Shown piece by piece: positions 1 to 8,099 of a DNA stretch of 64,000 nt. The translations under genes were made by a program, and so were the position numbers. Origin of the DNA: Nitrospirillum amazonense (GTDB lineage Bacteria > Pseudomonadota > Alphaproteobacteria > Azospirillales > Azospirillaceae); the NCBI RefSeq assembly GCF_007828035.1, contig NZ_VITV01000009.1:214282-278281 (forward strand), in the 5' to 3' direction. The notes under the pieces are model-generated. The model saw nothing but the letters and a program-made list of their open reading frames with translations. It did no database searches and was not told the DNA's origin. Each line of letters starts with the position of its first letter. The first letter of the stretch is position 1.

Positions 1-1159
1 CCATCTGCTGGGTGCTTTCCTCCACCCGGACGCGGGCGTTGGTGGCCATGGTGGCTGCACGGGTGACCTGGCCGCTGATTTCCCCGAAGGACACGGACAG
101 TTCCTCCGCCGCGCTGGCCACGGCCTGCACGTTGCTGTTGGCCTCGGTCACGGCGCGGTCGACCACGGTGGTGCGTTCCTGCCCCACCTGGGCCTGGTCG
201 CTGAGGCCCCGGGCGTTGCCGGCCAGTTGCTGCACGGCGGCGTTCAGGCGTTCCACCAGGCTGTGGACGGAGCTTTCCAGGCTGTCGGCGATGCGCAACG
301 AGGCCTGGCGCTTCTCACCCTCCGCCCGCTTCTCCGCCTCGGCCTGTTCCCGGGTCAGGCGATCGCGGTCGACCAGGTTGGCGCGAAAGACGGCCAGCGC
401 GCCGACGATGGCGCCCAGTTCGTCCTTGCGGGCCAGCGCCTCGATGTTCACGGCGGTGTTGCCGGCGGCCAGGGCCTCGGTGGCGCTGGAAATGCGGTCG
501 ATGGACCCCTTCAGCATGCGCACGATGACGAAGGTGATGGCGGCCACGCCCAGCACCACGATCAGCACGATGATGGTGGACAGGGTTTGGGTGGCGGTGG
601 CGCTGGCGTCCATGTCCTTGATGGCGGCGGCGGCGGTGGTCCGTTCATGCGCGGCGGCGGCGTTCAGCCGGTCCTGCACGCCCTGCAGGCTGGCGCGCAG
701 CGGTTCCAGGAAGGACACGGCGGACTGGGCGTCGATGCCCAGCATGTCCTTCACGAAACCCACCGGCTGGCCCAGCTTGTCGATGTCCTGGCCCACGGTG
801 GCCAGCTCTGCCTTGGTCTTGCCGTCGGGCAGGCGATCCTTGGCGCGTTCCACCGCCTCCTTCGCCTTGCCCATGCGCTGGACCACGCCGTCCAGCATGG
901 CGACGGAGGTCTTGGCGTCACCACCGGCGGTGGCGGCCGCCAGGGCGTAATAGAGATCCTTGGCGGCGCCGTTCAGCTCGCTGGATGCGCTCAGTAATTC
1001 GGCGGTGGCCTCGAAACGGACCTCGCCCACATCCTTGGCGGTAGTGGTGATGCCGCCCACCACCTGGTGGGAAGCGATGGCCATCGCCACCAGGGCCACC
1101 AGCCCGATCGCGGGGGCCGCGAACAGCTTCAACGCCATGGGAAGATCATCGAACCGCAT
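1..1159 (-). CDS. Methyl-accepting chemotaxis protein, C-terminus cut by window edge
   Basis: Inner-membrane chemoreceptor that would signal through CheA/CheW. The reading frame runs off the window start, so only about 386 residues are visible. Residues about 10-35 form the first membrane segment, followed by a roughly 150-residue helical, Ala-rich periplasmic region (four-helix-bundle type), a second hydrophobic segment (STIIVLIVVLGVAAITF), a HAMP linker (RISSATEALAAGNTAVN) and the start of the signalling coiled coil (AVASAAEELSVSFGEISGQV). The ATG at 1159 is preferred because AAAGG lies 9 bases upstream; an ATG at 1168 has no usable spacing. It is the last of three consecutive minus-strand genes (TonB receptor, YfiR-like, chemoreceptor), separated from the middle one by about 150 bases. 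The ligand is unknown. Confidence 0.9.
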   Translation of the reverse strand, partial: MRFDDLPMALKLFAAPAIGLVALVAMAIASHQVVGGITTTAKDVGEVRFEATAELLSASSELNGAAKDLYYALAAATAGGDAKTSVAMLDGVVQRMGKAKEAVERAKDRLPDGKTKAELATVGQDIDKLGQPVGFVKDMLGIDAQSAVSFLEPLRASLQGVQDRLNAAAAHERTTAAAAIKDMDASATATQTLSTIIVLIVVLGVAAITFVIVRMLKGSIDRISSATEALAAGNTAVNIEALARKDELGAIVGALAVFRANLVDRDRLTREQAEAEKRAEGEKRQASLRIADSLESSVHSLVERLNAAVQQLAGNARGLSDQAQVGQERTTVVDRAVTEANSNVQAVASAAEELSVSFGEISGQVTRAATMATNARVRVEESTQQM

Positions 1160-1314
1160 CACCTTCATCCTTTCACCAATCTTGGCCACCAGTCCTGAGC
1201 CGGCTTACGCCCGTCTTCTTGAATTCCTGTGGGCCGGGCACCCCCAAGGCGTCGGCGGGATGGACGGCCCAACCCAGCCGCCCACCCCACCCCTCGGGAG
1301 CCCGCCCGGGGTCC

Positions 1315-1773
1315 TTACTTCTCGGTGACCATCATCTTGAAGTTCGGGTCGAACTCGACACCGGCGGCGCTTGCCGCCGCCTTGCTGACGTAGATGGTGA
1401 CCTTGGGCGTGGTCTCGACGGCGATGACGCAGCCGCCGGCATCGACGCACGCGACGTCGTTGCCCACGGTGACAGTGCCCTTGGCCAAGGCCTTCTTGCC
1501 CTCGGCGGCGGAGGACACGAACACGGCGTAGGCGCCCGGGGCGGCGTCACCGGCGGCGACGGCGGCACCCGGCAGGGCCGCCTGCACCGCCGCCACCGGG
1601 GCGGCGCCGGCGGTCACCACCACCTTGGCACCGGCAGGGGCCTTGGTGGTCAGGAAGCCCAGGGCCTTGGCGGCGATGGTCACCTGCTTGGCGTCCATCT
1701 CCGCCGCACCGGCCAGGCCGGACACCGACAGGGCGGCGGCCAGCACGGCGGTCTTCAGGATCATGCTGTTCAT
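1315..1773 (-). CDS. YfiR-like (DUF4154-like) small periplasmic protein
   Basis: 152-residue exported protein with a Sec signal peptide (MNSMILKTAVLAAALSVSGLAGAA). The mature part ends in a segment patterned like the C-terminal half of YfiR/DUF4154 proteins: a beta strand GTVTVGN, a Gly-rich turn DAGGCVIAV, then VTIYVSKAAASAAGVEFDPNF, close to the family pattern in which a strand is followed by 'aa-agl-issrLL'. Two cysteines near residues 109 and 115 could pair. YfiR proteins are periplasmic repressors of HAMP-containing inner-membrane enzymes; the assignment here is by pattern only. The start is chosen at the second in-frame ATG, which has AAGAG just upstream and makes the signal peptide N-terminal. 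It begins 13 bases after the TonB receptor gene ends, so the two are probably co-transcribed. Confidence 0.6.
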   Translation of the reverse strand: MNSMILKTAVLAAALSVSGLAGAAEMDAKQVTIAAKALGFLTTKAPAGAKVVVTAGAAPVAAVQAALPGAAVAAGDAAPGAYAVFVSSAAEGKKALAKGTVTVGNDVACVDAGGCVIAVETTPKVTIYVSKAAASAAGVEFDPNFKMMVTEK

Positions 1774-1786
1774 TACTCTTTCCCCC

Positions 1787-3826
1787 TTAGAACTTGTACG
1801 TGGCCGTTCCCCAGACACGCCGTTCCGCCTGGGGCGTCACGGCCAGCTGGGTGTGGTCCTGCAGCAGGTTGCTGCCCGCCAGCGTCAGGGAGAAATCGTC
1901 GCTGACCTTGTAGGAGACGGCGGCCTGGGCGGTCAGGCCCTGGCTGACGGTATAAAGGCCGGGGCCCTTGGCCGTCTGGTAATAGGCGGCGTAGTCGGAC
2001 TTCCAATACAGGAACAGGTCCGTGGTCCATCGGCCGAAGTCATAACCGACATTGCCCTTCACTGTGTTCTTGGGCGTTGAGCGCTGATAATTCACCGGCA
2101 CTGTCCCCGGCTTGAAGGTGAAGCTGTCGATGGGGTTCAGCCACGTCCACGACGCCGACCAACGCATGCCGCCGAGCTTGCCGTGCAGTTCGGCCTCGGT
2201 GCCCCATTCCTTGCTGTTGCCGAAATTCTCGCCCAACAAGATGGTGGGGTAGCCATTGATGAAATGGATGGAGCTGAAAGCGATGGACTTGTAGTCCTCG
2301 GTCTTTTGATACAGGGCGGAAACCTTGGCGGCGCCGTTAATGGCGGAAATGGCTCGCTGGTAACCCAGTTCGTAATTCGTCACCACGGTCGGGTTGACAT
2401 AAGGATTGCCCGTAACCTGGACCGAGCCGGGTGCCTGCTTGCTGACAGTGTTGTTGCCCAGTTCAATCAGGGTAGGTGACTGGATGCCCCGGCCGGCCGT
2501 GGCCGTGATGGTATCGTCAGCCGACGGATGCCAAACGACACCGGCGTTGTAGGAGAAGGTGTCGAAGGCACGGTTGTTATAGTCGGCGGTGGTGAAGGGC
2601 ACCGGTGCGAACCCGCTGCGGTTCAGCCAGGTGTGGTCCCAGCGGCCGGCCAACGTCAGGCTGAGGGTGTCGGACGCCTGCCAATTGTACATGTTGGACA
2701 GGGCAAAGTCCTGATAGCCGGTTGTGGCGCCCTTGCCCGGGGAGCTGTCGATGCTGTTGTCGCGGTATTCCAGGCCGACGCGGGTGGTCAGCGTAGGCGT
2801 CAGCTTCACCAGGTCCTGCACCTGCACCACGGTGGTGTCGGTATCGGATGCCACGGAGGTGATGGCGCCGTTATTCAACAGGTTCAGATGGTAGTCCAAG
2901 TGGTTGCTGTAGGCGGTGGCATCGACAAGGCCCCAGTCTGTATTGGCCTTCACCGTGCCCTTGAAGGAGCGGGTCTGGTACTGGCCCTGCGTGGGGCCTT
3001 GCAGCGCGGTCATGCCGAATTCGTCGGCACGGCTCCAGGTGCCTTCGAAGCCGGCCTGCACATCGGGGGTGATCTGGGCCAAGCTGTCCATGGAGGCGGC
3101 GCGGCGCATGGAGCCGTTGCCGCGCAGGCCCTGGACCAACTTGTCGGACGCGGTGCCGTACTCATCCATGTTCCAGCCGCCGGCGGAGAAGCGCACGCCG
3201 ACCTTGTCGCCCAGCTTTACGCTCTTGACCGCGTCAAACTCCTTCTGGCCCTGGCTGCCGACGGTCACCTGGGCTGCGCCAACATCGTCGTACAGGGGGT
3301 TATAGGTGATGATGTTGACCACGCCGGAGACGGCGTTGAAGCCGAACAGGGCGGCCTGCGGGCCCTTCACCACCTCGATCTGGCGGATTTCGGGCAGTTG
3401 CACCGGGATGGCGGACCAGATGGTTACACCGTAATGGTCCAGGTAGACTTGGCGGCCGTTCACCAGCACCAGCAGGCGCGGGTTGTTGCCCTGGTTGTAG
3501 CCATCCACGCCCACGTCGGCGCCGGAGACACCCCAGGACAGCACATCCACGCCGGCCACCCGGTTCAGGATGTCGGGAATGGTGCGCGCGCCGGAGTGGG
3601 CGATCTCGTCCGCGGTGATGATGGTCATGGGGGCCGGCGCCTCGCTGGCGCGCTGCGGCTGGCCGGTGGCCGAGGTCGTCACCGCCTCGCCGAACAGGTC
3701 TTCCAGCGACCCGTAGTTCATGGACTGGGCCTGCGCACTGGACGCGATAGCGACACCCAACAGCGTCAGCACCAGCCGGGACGGCGAACGCGCCAATTTG
3801 GACTTCAAACGCATGGTGTTTTTCAT
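1787..3826 (-). CDS. TonB-dependent outer-membrane receptor
   Basis: 679-residue outer-membrane beta-barrel receptor for energised uptake of an unidentified ligand. It has a signal peptide (cleavage after ASSAQAQ), then the segment SLEDLFGEAVTTSATGQPQ, a TonB-box-proximal motif typical of receptors found next to YfiR-like proteins. A plug domain follows (TIITADEIAHSGARTIPDIL, RLLVLVNGRQVYLD, IEVVKGPQAALFGFNAVSG), then a long barrel ending in the aromatic C-terminus ATYKF. Nothing marks it as specifically BtuB. It heads a minus-strand run with the YfiR-like protein and the chemoreceptor. The 360 bases upstream are AT-rich and likely hold its promoter. Confidence 0.9.
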   Translation of the reverse strand: MKNTMRLKSKLARSPSRLVLTLLGVAIASSAQAQSMNYGSLEDLFGEAVTTSATGQPQRASEAPAPMTIITADEIAHSGARTIPDILNRVAGVDVLSWGVSGADVGVDGYNQGNNPRLLVLVNGRQVYLDHYGVTIWSAIPVQLPEIRQIEVVKGPQAALFGFNAVSGVVNIITYNPLYDDVGAAQVTVGSQGQKEFDAVKSVKLGDKVGVRFSAGGWNMDEYGTASDKLVQGLRGNGSMRRAASMDSLAQITPDVQAGFEGTWSRADEFGMTALQGPTQGQYQTRSFKGTVKANTDWGLVDATAYSNHLDYHLNLLNNGAITSVASDTDTTVVQVQDLVKLTPTLTTRVGLEYRDNSIDSSPGKGATTGYQDFALSNMYNWQASDTLSLTLAGRWDHTWLNRSGFAPVPFTTADYNNRAFDTFSYNAGVVWHPSADDTITATAGRGIQSPTLIELGNNTVSKQAPGSVQVTGNPYVNPTVVTNYELGYQRAISAINGAAKVSALYQKTEDYKSIAFSSIHFINGYPTILLGENFGNSKEWGTEAELHGKLGGMRWSASWTWLNPIDSFTFKPGTVPVNYQRSTPKNTVKGNVGYDFGRWTTDLFLYWKSDYAAYYQTAKGPGLYTVSQGLTAQAAVSYKVSDDFSLTLAGSNLLQDHTQLAVTPQAERRVWGTATYKF

Positions 3827-4191
3827 TCTTTAACCCCAACTCACCCGAGACAAGACGACGACGGATTGTTTCGGGTTAACTGGTTCACATAACAACCTGA
3901 GCAATATATTCTTTTGGATACTCCAAAGGGTATTTTTTATAAAATGTTTTGTTGTTAACTGTACATTTACCATGATTACTTAATCAATTCCCTCTACATC
4001 CTTAATACATAAAATTTTATCTGATCCATTATTCGGTAGTCGCTACTTGGGTATGTCGCCGATGGTTGGATTGGTGCCATGCGACTGCGACACTATCGGC
4101 GGGCCCGTCTTCCTGCGAAAAAGACATGTGGCGGCAAGGCCTTGGCAGGGGCACCGCCAAATGGCGCGTTCCCCTGGCCCGAAGGTTCGGC
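3827..4191. other. AT-rich divergent intergenic region
   Basis: 365 bases between the TonB receptor (minus) and the MFS gene (plus). The stretch about 3890-4035 is much richer in A/T than its surroundings and is the natural place for divergent promoters. A short imperfect hairpin (ATACTCC/GGGTAT) followed by T6 lies near 3917-3937, but no gene ends upstream of it on the plus strand. No convincing ORF was seen; in-frame codons upstream of 4192 lack a ribosome-binding site. Confidence 0.5.
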
Positions 4192-5442
4192 ATGCCCAGC
4201 GACACACCCACCACCACCGCCCCGGCGGCATCCGCGACCCAGATTGGTAAAGACCTGCCCTATCTTGAGGTCGGCACCGCGGCCTATCGCCGGGTGACGG
4301 CCATCCTGTTCGTGGCGGGATTTTCCACCTTCGCCACGCTCTATTGCGTGCAGCCGCTGCTGCCGGACTTCGTGCGCGCCTATGGCGCCAGCCCGCCGGG
4401 GGCCAGCCTGTCGTTGTCCGTGACCACGGCGGCGCTGGCCGTGGCCCTGCTGGTGGCCGGTGCCATCTCCGACCGCTCGGGGCGCAAGGGGATCATGGTA
4501 GCGTCATTGGCCCTGTCCGGCAGCCTGGGCCTGGCCAGCGCGCTGGCGCCCAGCTGGCCCTTGTTCCTGGTGCTGCGGGCCCTGGCCGGGCTGGCGCTGG
4601 GCGGGTTGCCCGCCGTCGCCATGGCCTATGTGGCGGAAGAGGTGAACCCGAAATCCGCCGGCCTCACCATGGGACTGTACATCGGCGGCACCGCCATGGG
4701 CGGCATGGCCGGCCGTATCCTGACCGTGCTGATCACCGACGTTTCGAACTGGCGGGTGGCGGTGGGCCTGGTGGGCGCGGTGGGCATCCTGGCCGCGCTC
4801 ACCGTGGCCACGGCCCTGCCACCGTCACGCCATTTCCGCCAGCGCGAGGGTGGCCTGTGGAGCGGCCTTACCGCCGCCTGGCGCCTGCACCTGTCGGACG
4901 GCGGACTGGTCGCCCTGTTCGCCACCGGCTTCCTGGCCATGGGCGCCTTCGTCACCGTGTTCAACTATGTCGGCTTCCGCCTGCAGGCGCCGCCCCTGAG
5001 CGTTCCCCCCGCCACGGTGGCCGTGCTGTTCCTGGTCTATGTCTTCGGCATCATCAGCTCGCCCCTGTTCGGCGGGCTGTCCAGCCGGTTCGGCCCCGGC
5101 CGGGTGCTGGTGGCGTCGTCCGTGTTGATGCTGGCGGGCCTGGGCATCATGGACATCGCGCGGCTGGACACGCTGGCGCTGGGCCTGGGCCTGTTCACCT
5201 TCGCCTTCTTTGGCGTGCATTCGGTGGCATCCGGCTGGATCGGCCTGCGCGCCCGGCAGCACCGGGGCCAGGCCTCCGCCCTCTACCTGTTCGCTTATTA
5301 CATGGGCTCCACCCTTGCCGGGACGGCCGGCGGCTTCTTCTGGCACGGCTGGGAATGGACCGGGATCACCCTGTTCGTGGGCGGCCTGCTGGGGTTGCTG
5401 ATCCTGAACGCCCTGGGCCTTGCGTCCCGGCGCACCCAATAG
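4192..5442 (+). CDS. MFS transporter, YnfM/AraJ-like drug exporter family
   Basis: 416-residue inner-membrane major facilitator with about 12 hydrophobic segments. The N-terminal LYCVQPLLPDFVRAYG is characteristic of the YnfM-type family, and the loop 2-3 signature reads GAISDRSGRKGIM. Such proteins are usually proton-driven exporters of small hydrophilic molecules or drugs; the substrate is unknown. The ATG at 4192 is chosen because GAAGG lies 6 bases upstream and it removes an Arg/Trp-rich leader; the frame is open back to 4066 but without a ribosome-binding site. It lies upstream of an esterase on the same strand, with a palindrome and promoter-like sequence between them, so they need not be one transcript. 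Confidence 0.85.
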   Translation: MPSDTPTTTAPAASATQIGKDLPYLEVGTAAYRRVTAILFVAGFSTFATLYCVQPLLPDFVRAYGASPPGASLSLSVTTAALAVALLVAGAISDRSGRKGIMVASLALSGSLGLASALAPSWPLFLVLRALAGLALGGLPAVAMAYVAEEVNPKSAGLTMGLYIGGTAMGGMAGRILTVLITDVSNWRVAVGLVGAVGILAALTVATALPPSRHFRQREGGLWSGLTAAWRLHLSDGGLVALFATGFLAMGAFVTVFNYVGFRLQAPPLSVPPATVAVLFLVYVFGIISSPLFGGLSSRFGPGRVLVASSVLMLAGLGIMDIARLDTLALGLGLFTFAFFGVHSVASGWIGLRARQHRGQASALYLFAYYMGSTLAGTAGGFFWHGWEWTGITLFVGGLLGLLILNALGLASRRTQ

Positions 5443-5455
5443 AACAATCTATTTA

Positions 5456-5476
5456 TGTTATATGCGGAATATAACA
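5456..5476. promoter_or_regulatory. Perfect palindrome, likely operator
   Basis: Inverted repeat TGTTATAT - 5 bases - ATATAACA, perfect over 8 bp per arm, in AT-rich DNA ending 3 bases before a TTGACT hexamer. Placement next to the -35 element of the esterase promoter suggests a repressor or activator site. The binding protein is unknown. Confidence 0.6.
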
Positions 5477-5478
5477 CA

Positions 5479-5508
5479 TTGACTTGAGTTTATTTAGGCG
5501 GTCATACT
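5479..5508 (+). promoter_or_regulatory. Putative sigma70-type promoter of the esterase gene
   Basis: TTGACT at 5479-5484 and CATACT at 5503-5508, separated by 18 bases, 33 bases before the chosen ATG at 5541. The match to the -35 consensus is good, to the -10 moderate. Confidence 0.4.
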
Positions 5509-5540
5509 GCGCATCACGCGGTAATTCTCGTGAGGATGTC

Positions 5541-6545
5541 ATGGCCGCCAGCCCCGCCCACCCCCCGCCCGACGATGGCGGTTTCTTCGTGCCGGATGAC
5601 GTGCCCCCGGCCCTGGCCGACCTGCTGCGGGAGATCGGACCGCCCCGGTATCGCGATATCCCCTTGGACGCCTTGCGTTCCGGCTATGTGGAAAGCCGCC
5701 GCCCCCTGGCGCCGGAGCCGCCGGCCCTGGCCTCGGTCATGGACCAGATCATCGGCGGGCCGGGCGGCCCCCTGCGGGTGCGCATCTATCGCGCCAATTT
5801 CGGCTGGCGGCCGGTTCCGGCGCTGTTGTTCCTGCACGGCGGCGGCTGGACCATCGGCAATCTGGAAAGCCATGACATCCTGTGCCGCCAGTTGGCGGCG
5901 GCCTCCGGCCACACGGTGGTGGCGGTGGACTACCGCCTGGCGCCGGAACATCCCTATCCCGCCGCCCTGGACGACGCCTGGGCCGCCCTGACCTGGCTGG
6001 CTGCCAGCGCGGAGCGCCTGGCCATCGACCCGCTGGCCATCGGCGTGGCCGGCGACAGCGCCGGTGGCAACCTGGCTGCCGTGCTGGCGCTGAAGGCACG
6101 GGACGAGGGCGGGCCGCACCTGAAGACCCAGGTGCTGATCTACCCCTGCACGGATCTCAACGCCGACCGCCCATCCCACCACCGCCGCGCCGGCGGCTAT
6201 CTCATGAGCCGGGAGCAGTACCTGTGGTACGTGGATAACTACGTGAACGGCGCCGACTGCAATGACTGGCGCCTGTCGCCCCTTCTGGCCGGCAGCCTGG
6301 CCGGCCTGCCGCCCGCTGTCATCCTGACGGCCGGCCTGGACGTGCTGCAGGATGAGGGGCGGGAGTATGCCGCCCGCCTGGCCGGCAGCGGGGTGCCCGT
6401 GCTGCACACCGTCTATCCCGACATGGTGCACGGCTTCATCACCCTGGGCGGCCGCCTGCCCCAGGCGCAAAAGGCGGTGAGCGACATTGCCAAGGGCCTG
6501 GCATCCTTCGACATTTACAATTTCATCGACGGTGCGGGGATTTGA
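5541..6545 (+). CDS. Alpha/beta hydrolase, hormone-sensitive-lipase family esterase
   Basis: 334-residue carboxylesterase of the HSL (family IV) type, probably cytoplasmic as no signal peptide is seen. The oxyanion-hole motif HGGGW is at residues 99-103, the nucleophile elbow GDSAGG at about 171-176 (Ser about 173), the acid in LDVLQDEG near 267 and the catalytic His in MVHGF near 297: a complete triad. Substrates of this family are short-chain acyl esters; the natural one is unknown. The start at 5541 has GAGG 5-6 bases upstream; the frame continues to 5484, but that start would overlap the promoter-like TTGACT. The palindrome at 5456-5476 suggests dedicated regulation. Confidence 0.88.
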   Translation: MAASPAHPPPDDGGFFVPDDVPPALADLLREIGPPRYRDIPLDALRSGYVESRRPLAPEPPALASVMDQIIGGPGGPLRVRIYRANFGWRPVPALLFLHGGGWTIGNLESHDILCRQLAAASGHTVVAVDYRLAPEHPYPAALDDAWAALTWLAASAERLAIDPLAIGVAGDSAGGNLAAVLALKARDEGGPHLKTQVLIYPCTDLNADRPSHHRRAGGYLMSREQYLWYVDNYVNGADCNDWRLSPLLAGSLAGLPPAVILTAGLDVLQDEGREYAARLAGSGVPVLHTVYPDMVHGFITLGGRLPQAQKAVSDIAKGLASFDIYNFIDGAGI

Positions 6546-6579
6546 TACGCTGCCCCCAGCTGAAGGGGGATGAGGAACC

Positions 6580-7065
6580 ATGGCGACCAAGGGAACACCG
6601 GCGGTGCGCGCGGTGGAGGCGGCGGGGGTGGCCTATCGCCTGCTGGAATACGACTACGACCCCAACGCCGCCGCCATCGGCCTGGCCGCGGCGGAGGCGC
6701 TGGGGCTGGATCCCGCTCTGGTCTACAAGACCCTGGTCTGCCAACTGGAGGGAGGGCCGGGGGGTCTGGCCTGTGCCATCATCCCGGCCGGCGCACGCCT
6801 GGACCTGAAGGCGCTGGCCGCGGCGGCCAAGGCCAAGAAGTCGGACCTGGCGCCCCAGGCGGTGGCGGAGCGCAGCAGCGGCTATGTCGTGGGCGGCATC
6901 AGCCCCCTGGGCCAGCGGCGTACCCTGCCCACCTTCCTGGATCGGTCGGCGGAGGCGCTGACGGAGATTATCGTCAACGGCGGGCGCCGCGGCCTGCAAC
7001 TGGCGCTGGCCCCGGCCGACCTGGTCAAGGCCGCCAATGCGCGCTGGGCCGACATCACGGCCTGA
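6580..7065 (+). CDS. ybaK: YbaK/EbsC-type aminoacyl-tRNA deacylase
   Basis: 161-residue protein of the YbaK/ProX editing family, close to the usual length of about 160. It would hydrolyse mischarged Cys-tRNA(Pro) (Cys-tRNA deacylase). Visible family hallmarks are VYKTLV with the conserved lysine, LDLKALAAAAKAKKSDLA, and VGGISPLGQRRTLPTFLD, the Gly-Gly-x-Ser-Pro-x-Gly signature. The start ATG follows GAGGAA by 3-4 bases. It stands 34 bases after the esterase gene on the same strand and may be co-transcribed, though the functions are not obviously linked. Confidence 0.88.
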   Translation: MATKGTPAVRAVEAAGVAYRLLEYDYDPNAAAIGLAAAEALGLDPALVYKTLVCQLEGGPGGLACAIIPAGARLDLKALAAAAKAKKSDLAPQAVAERSSGYVVGGISPLGQRRTLPTFLDRSAEALTEIIVNGGRRGLQLALAPADLVKAANARWADITA

Positions 7066-7164
7066 TCCCAACCTTACGCCCCGTTGCCACCGAGCCCCTG
7101 GCCTGAACATACTCCCCATCCGAACGGCGCCCACATCAAGAGGCGCCGCCGGTCGGGAGGAAGC

Positions 7165-8088
7165 ATGTCGCATGTCCGCAGCGCCGTCCGGGCCTGGCGC
7201 CTGGCCACGGTCGCGTTCGTGGTCCTGGTCTGTGCCCTGGCTTGCCGGCGTGCCATGGCCGGCGCGGTGGAGAACGAGGCCAGCGCCCCGCCGCTTTCCA
7301 TCATCTACCCCCGATACGTGGAATCCGGCGACGACCCCCGTGCCGACTATCCGCTGGGCCTGCTGCGCCTGGCGCTGGATGAGATGGGCGTCCGCTACAC
7401 CCTGCAATCCAGCGACACCCTGATGGAACGCACCCGGGCCGTGGCGGCGCTGAAGGCGGGTGCCGTCATCAACCTTGCCTGGGTGGGCAGCAACGCGGAA
7501 CTGGAGCGCGAGCTGCGTCCCATCCGTATCCCCCTCTACCGGGGCCTGCTGGGCTATCGCCTGTTTATCATCCGCCGGCAGAACCAGCCCCGTTTCACCG
7601 CCGTGCGGAGCCTGGACGACCTGCGCCAGCTGACGGCCGGCCAGGGTCTGGGCTGGACGGACGTGGACATCTTCCAGGCAGCCGGGCTGCCGGTCGAGAC
7701 CTTCCGCTATGACCTGCTGTTCCGCCTCATGCAGCAGGGACGCCTGGACTATTTCCCCCGCGGCGCCAGCGAAATCTATGCCGAGCTAGCGGCGCATGCC
7801 GCCGACTGCCCGGATTTGGCGGTGGAGGATAGCCTGCTGCTGGTCTATCGGCTGCCGCTGTACTTCTTCACCAACAAGAAGGACGAGGCCCTGGCCGCGA
7901 CCATCGAGGAGGGGTTGCGCCGCGCCTCCGATGATGGCTCCTTCCTGAAATACTTCAACGGGCACCCTGCCATCCGAAAGTTGTTGGCCGAGGCGCACCT
8001 GGACACCCGCCGGCGCATTGACATTCCCAACCCGGTCCAGTCGCCGGAGACGGCCGCCCTGCCGGACAAATACTGGTTCGACCGGTAG
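7165..8088 (+). CDS. Periplasmic solute-binding-like protein (SBP_bac_3-type)
   Basis: 308-residue exported protein with an N-terminal signal (RLATVAFVVLVCALACRRAMA) and the two-lobed layout of family 3 binding proteins: LSIIYPRYVESGDD at the start, the segment GLLGYRLFIIRR around the hinge, a hydrophobic lobe 2 (LLFRLMQQGRLDYFPRGA) and a return to lobe 1 (RLPLYFFTNKKDE). The C-terminus ends KYWFDR. No ABC permease or ATPase lies nearby, so it may be an orphan ligand sensor rather than a transport component. The start at 7165 has GGGAGGA 4 bases upstream. A similar orphan protein lies at 20394-21161. Confidence 0.7.
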   Translation: MSHVRSAVRAWRLATVAFVVLVCALACRRAMAGAVENEASAPPLSIIYPRYVESGDDPRADYPLGLLRLALDEMGVRYTLQSSDTLMERTRAVAALKAGAVINLAWVGSNAELERELRPIRIPLYRGLLGYRLFIIRRQNQPRFTAVRSLDDLRQLTAGQGLGWTDVDIFQAAGLPVETFRYDLLFRLMQQGRLDYFPRGASEIYAELAAHAADCPDLAVEDSLLLVYRLPLYFFTNKKDEALAATIEEGLRRASDDGSFLKYFNGHPAIRKLLAEAHLDTRRRIDIPNPVQSPETAALPDKYWFDR

Positions 8089-8099
8089 AGCACGCGCCT

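Noticed and set aside
12..997. Long plus-strand open frames over the chemoreceptor region
   Set aside because: They are antisense shadows in GC-rich DNA; the minus strand encodes a full HAMP/chemoreceptor sequence.
1787..3826. BtuB identity for the first TonB receptor because cobalamin genes are nearby
   Set aside because: It is 4 kb away on its own transcript, has no riboswitch upstream, and its N-terminal motif fits YfiR-associated receptors instead.
2528..3892. 454-codon plus-strand open frame opposite the first TonB receptor
   Set aside because: Composition is His/Gly/Val-rich as expected for an antisense frame, with no domain and no ribosome-binding site.
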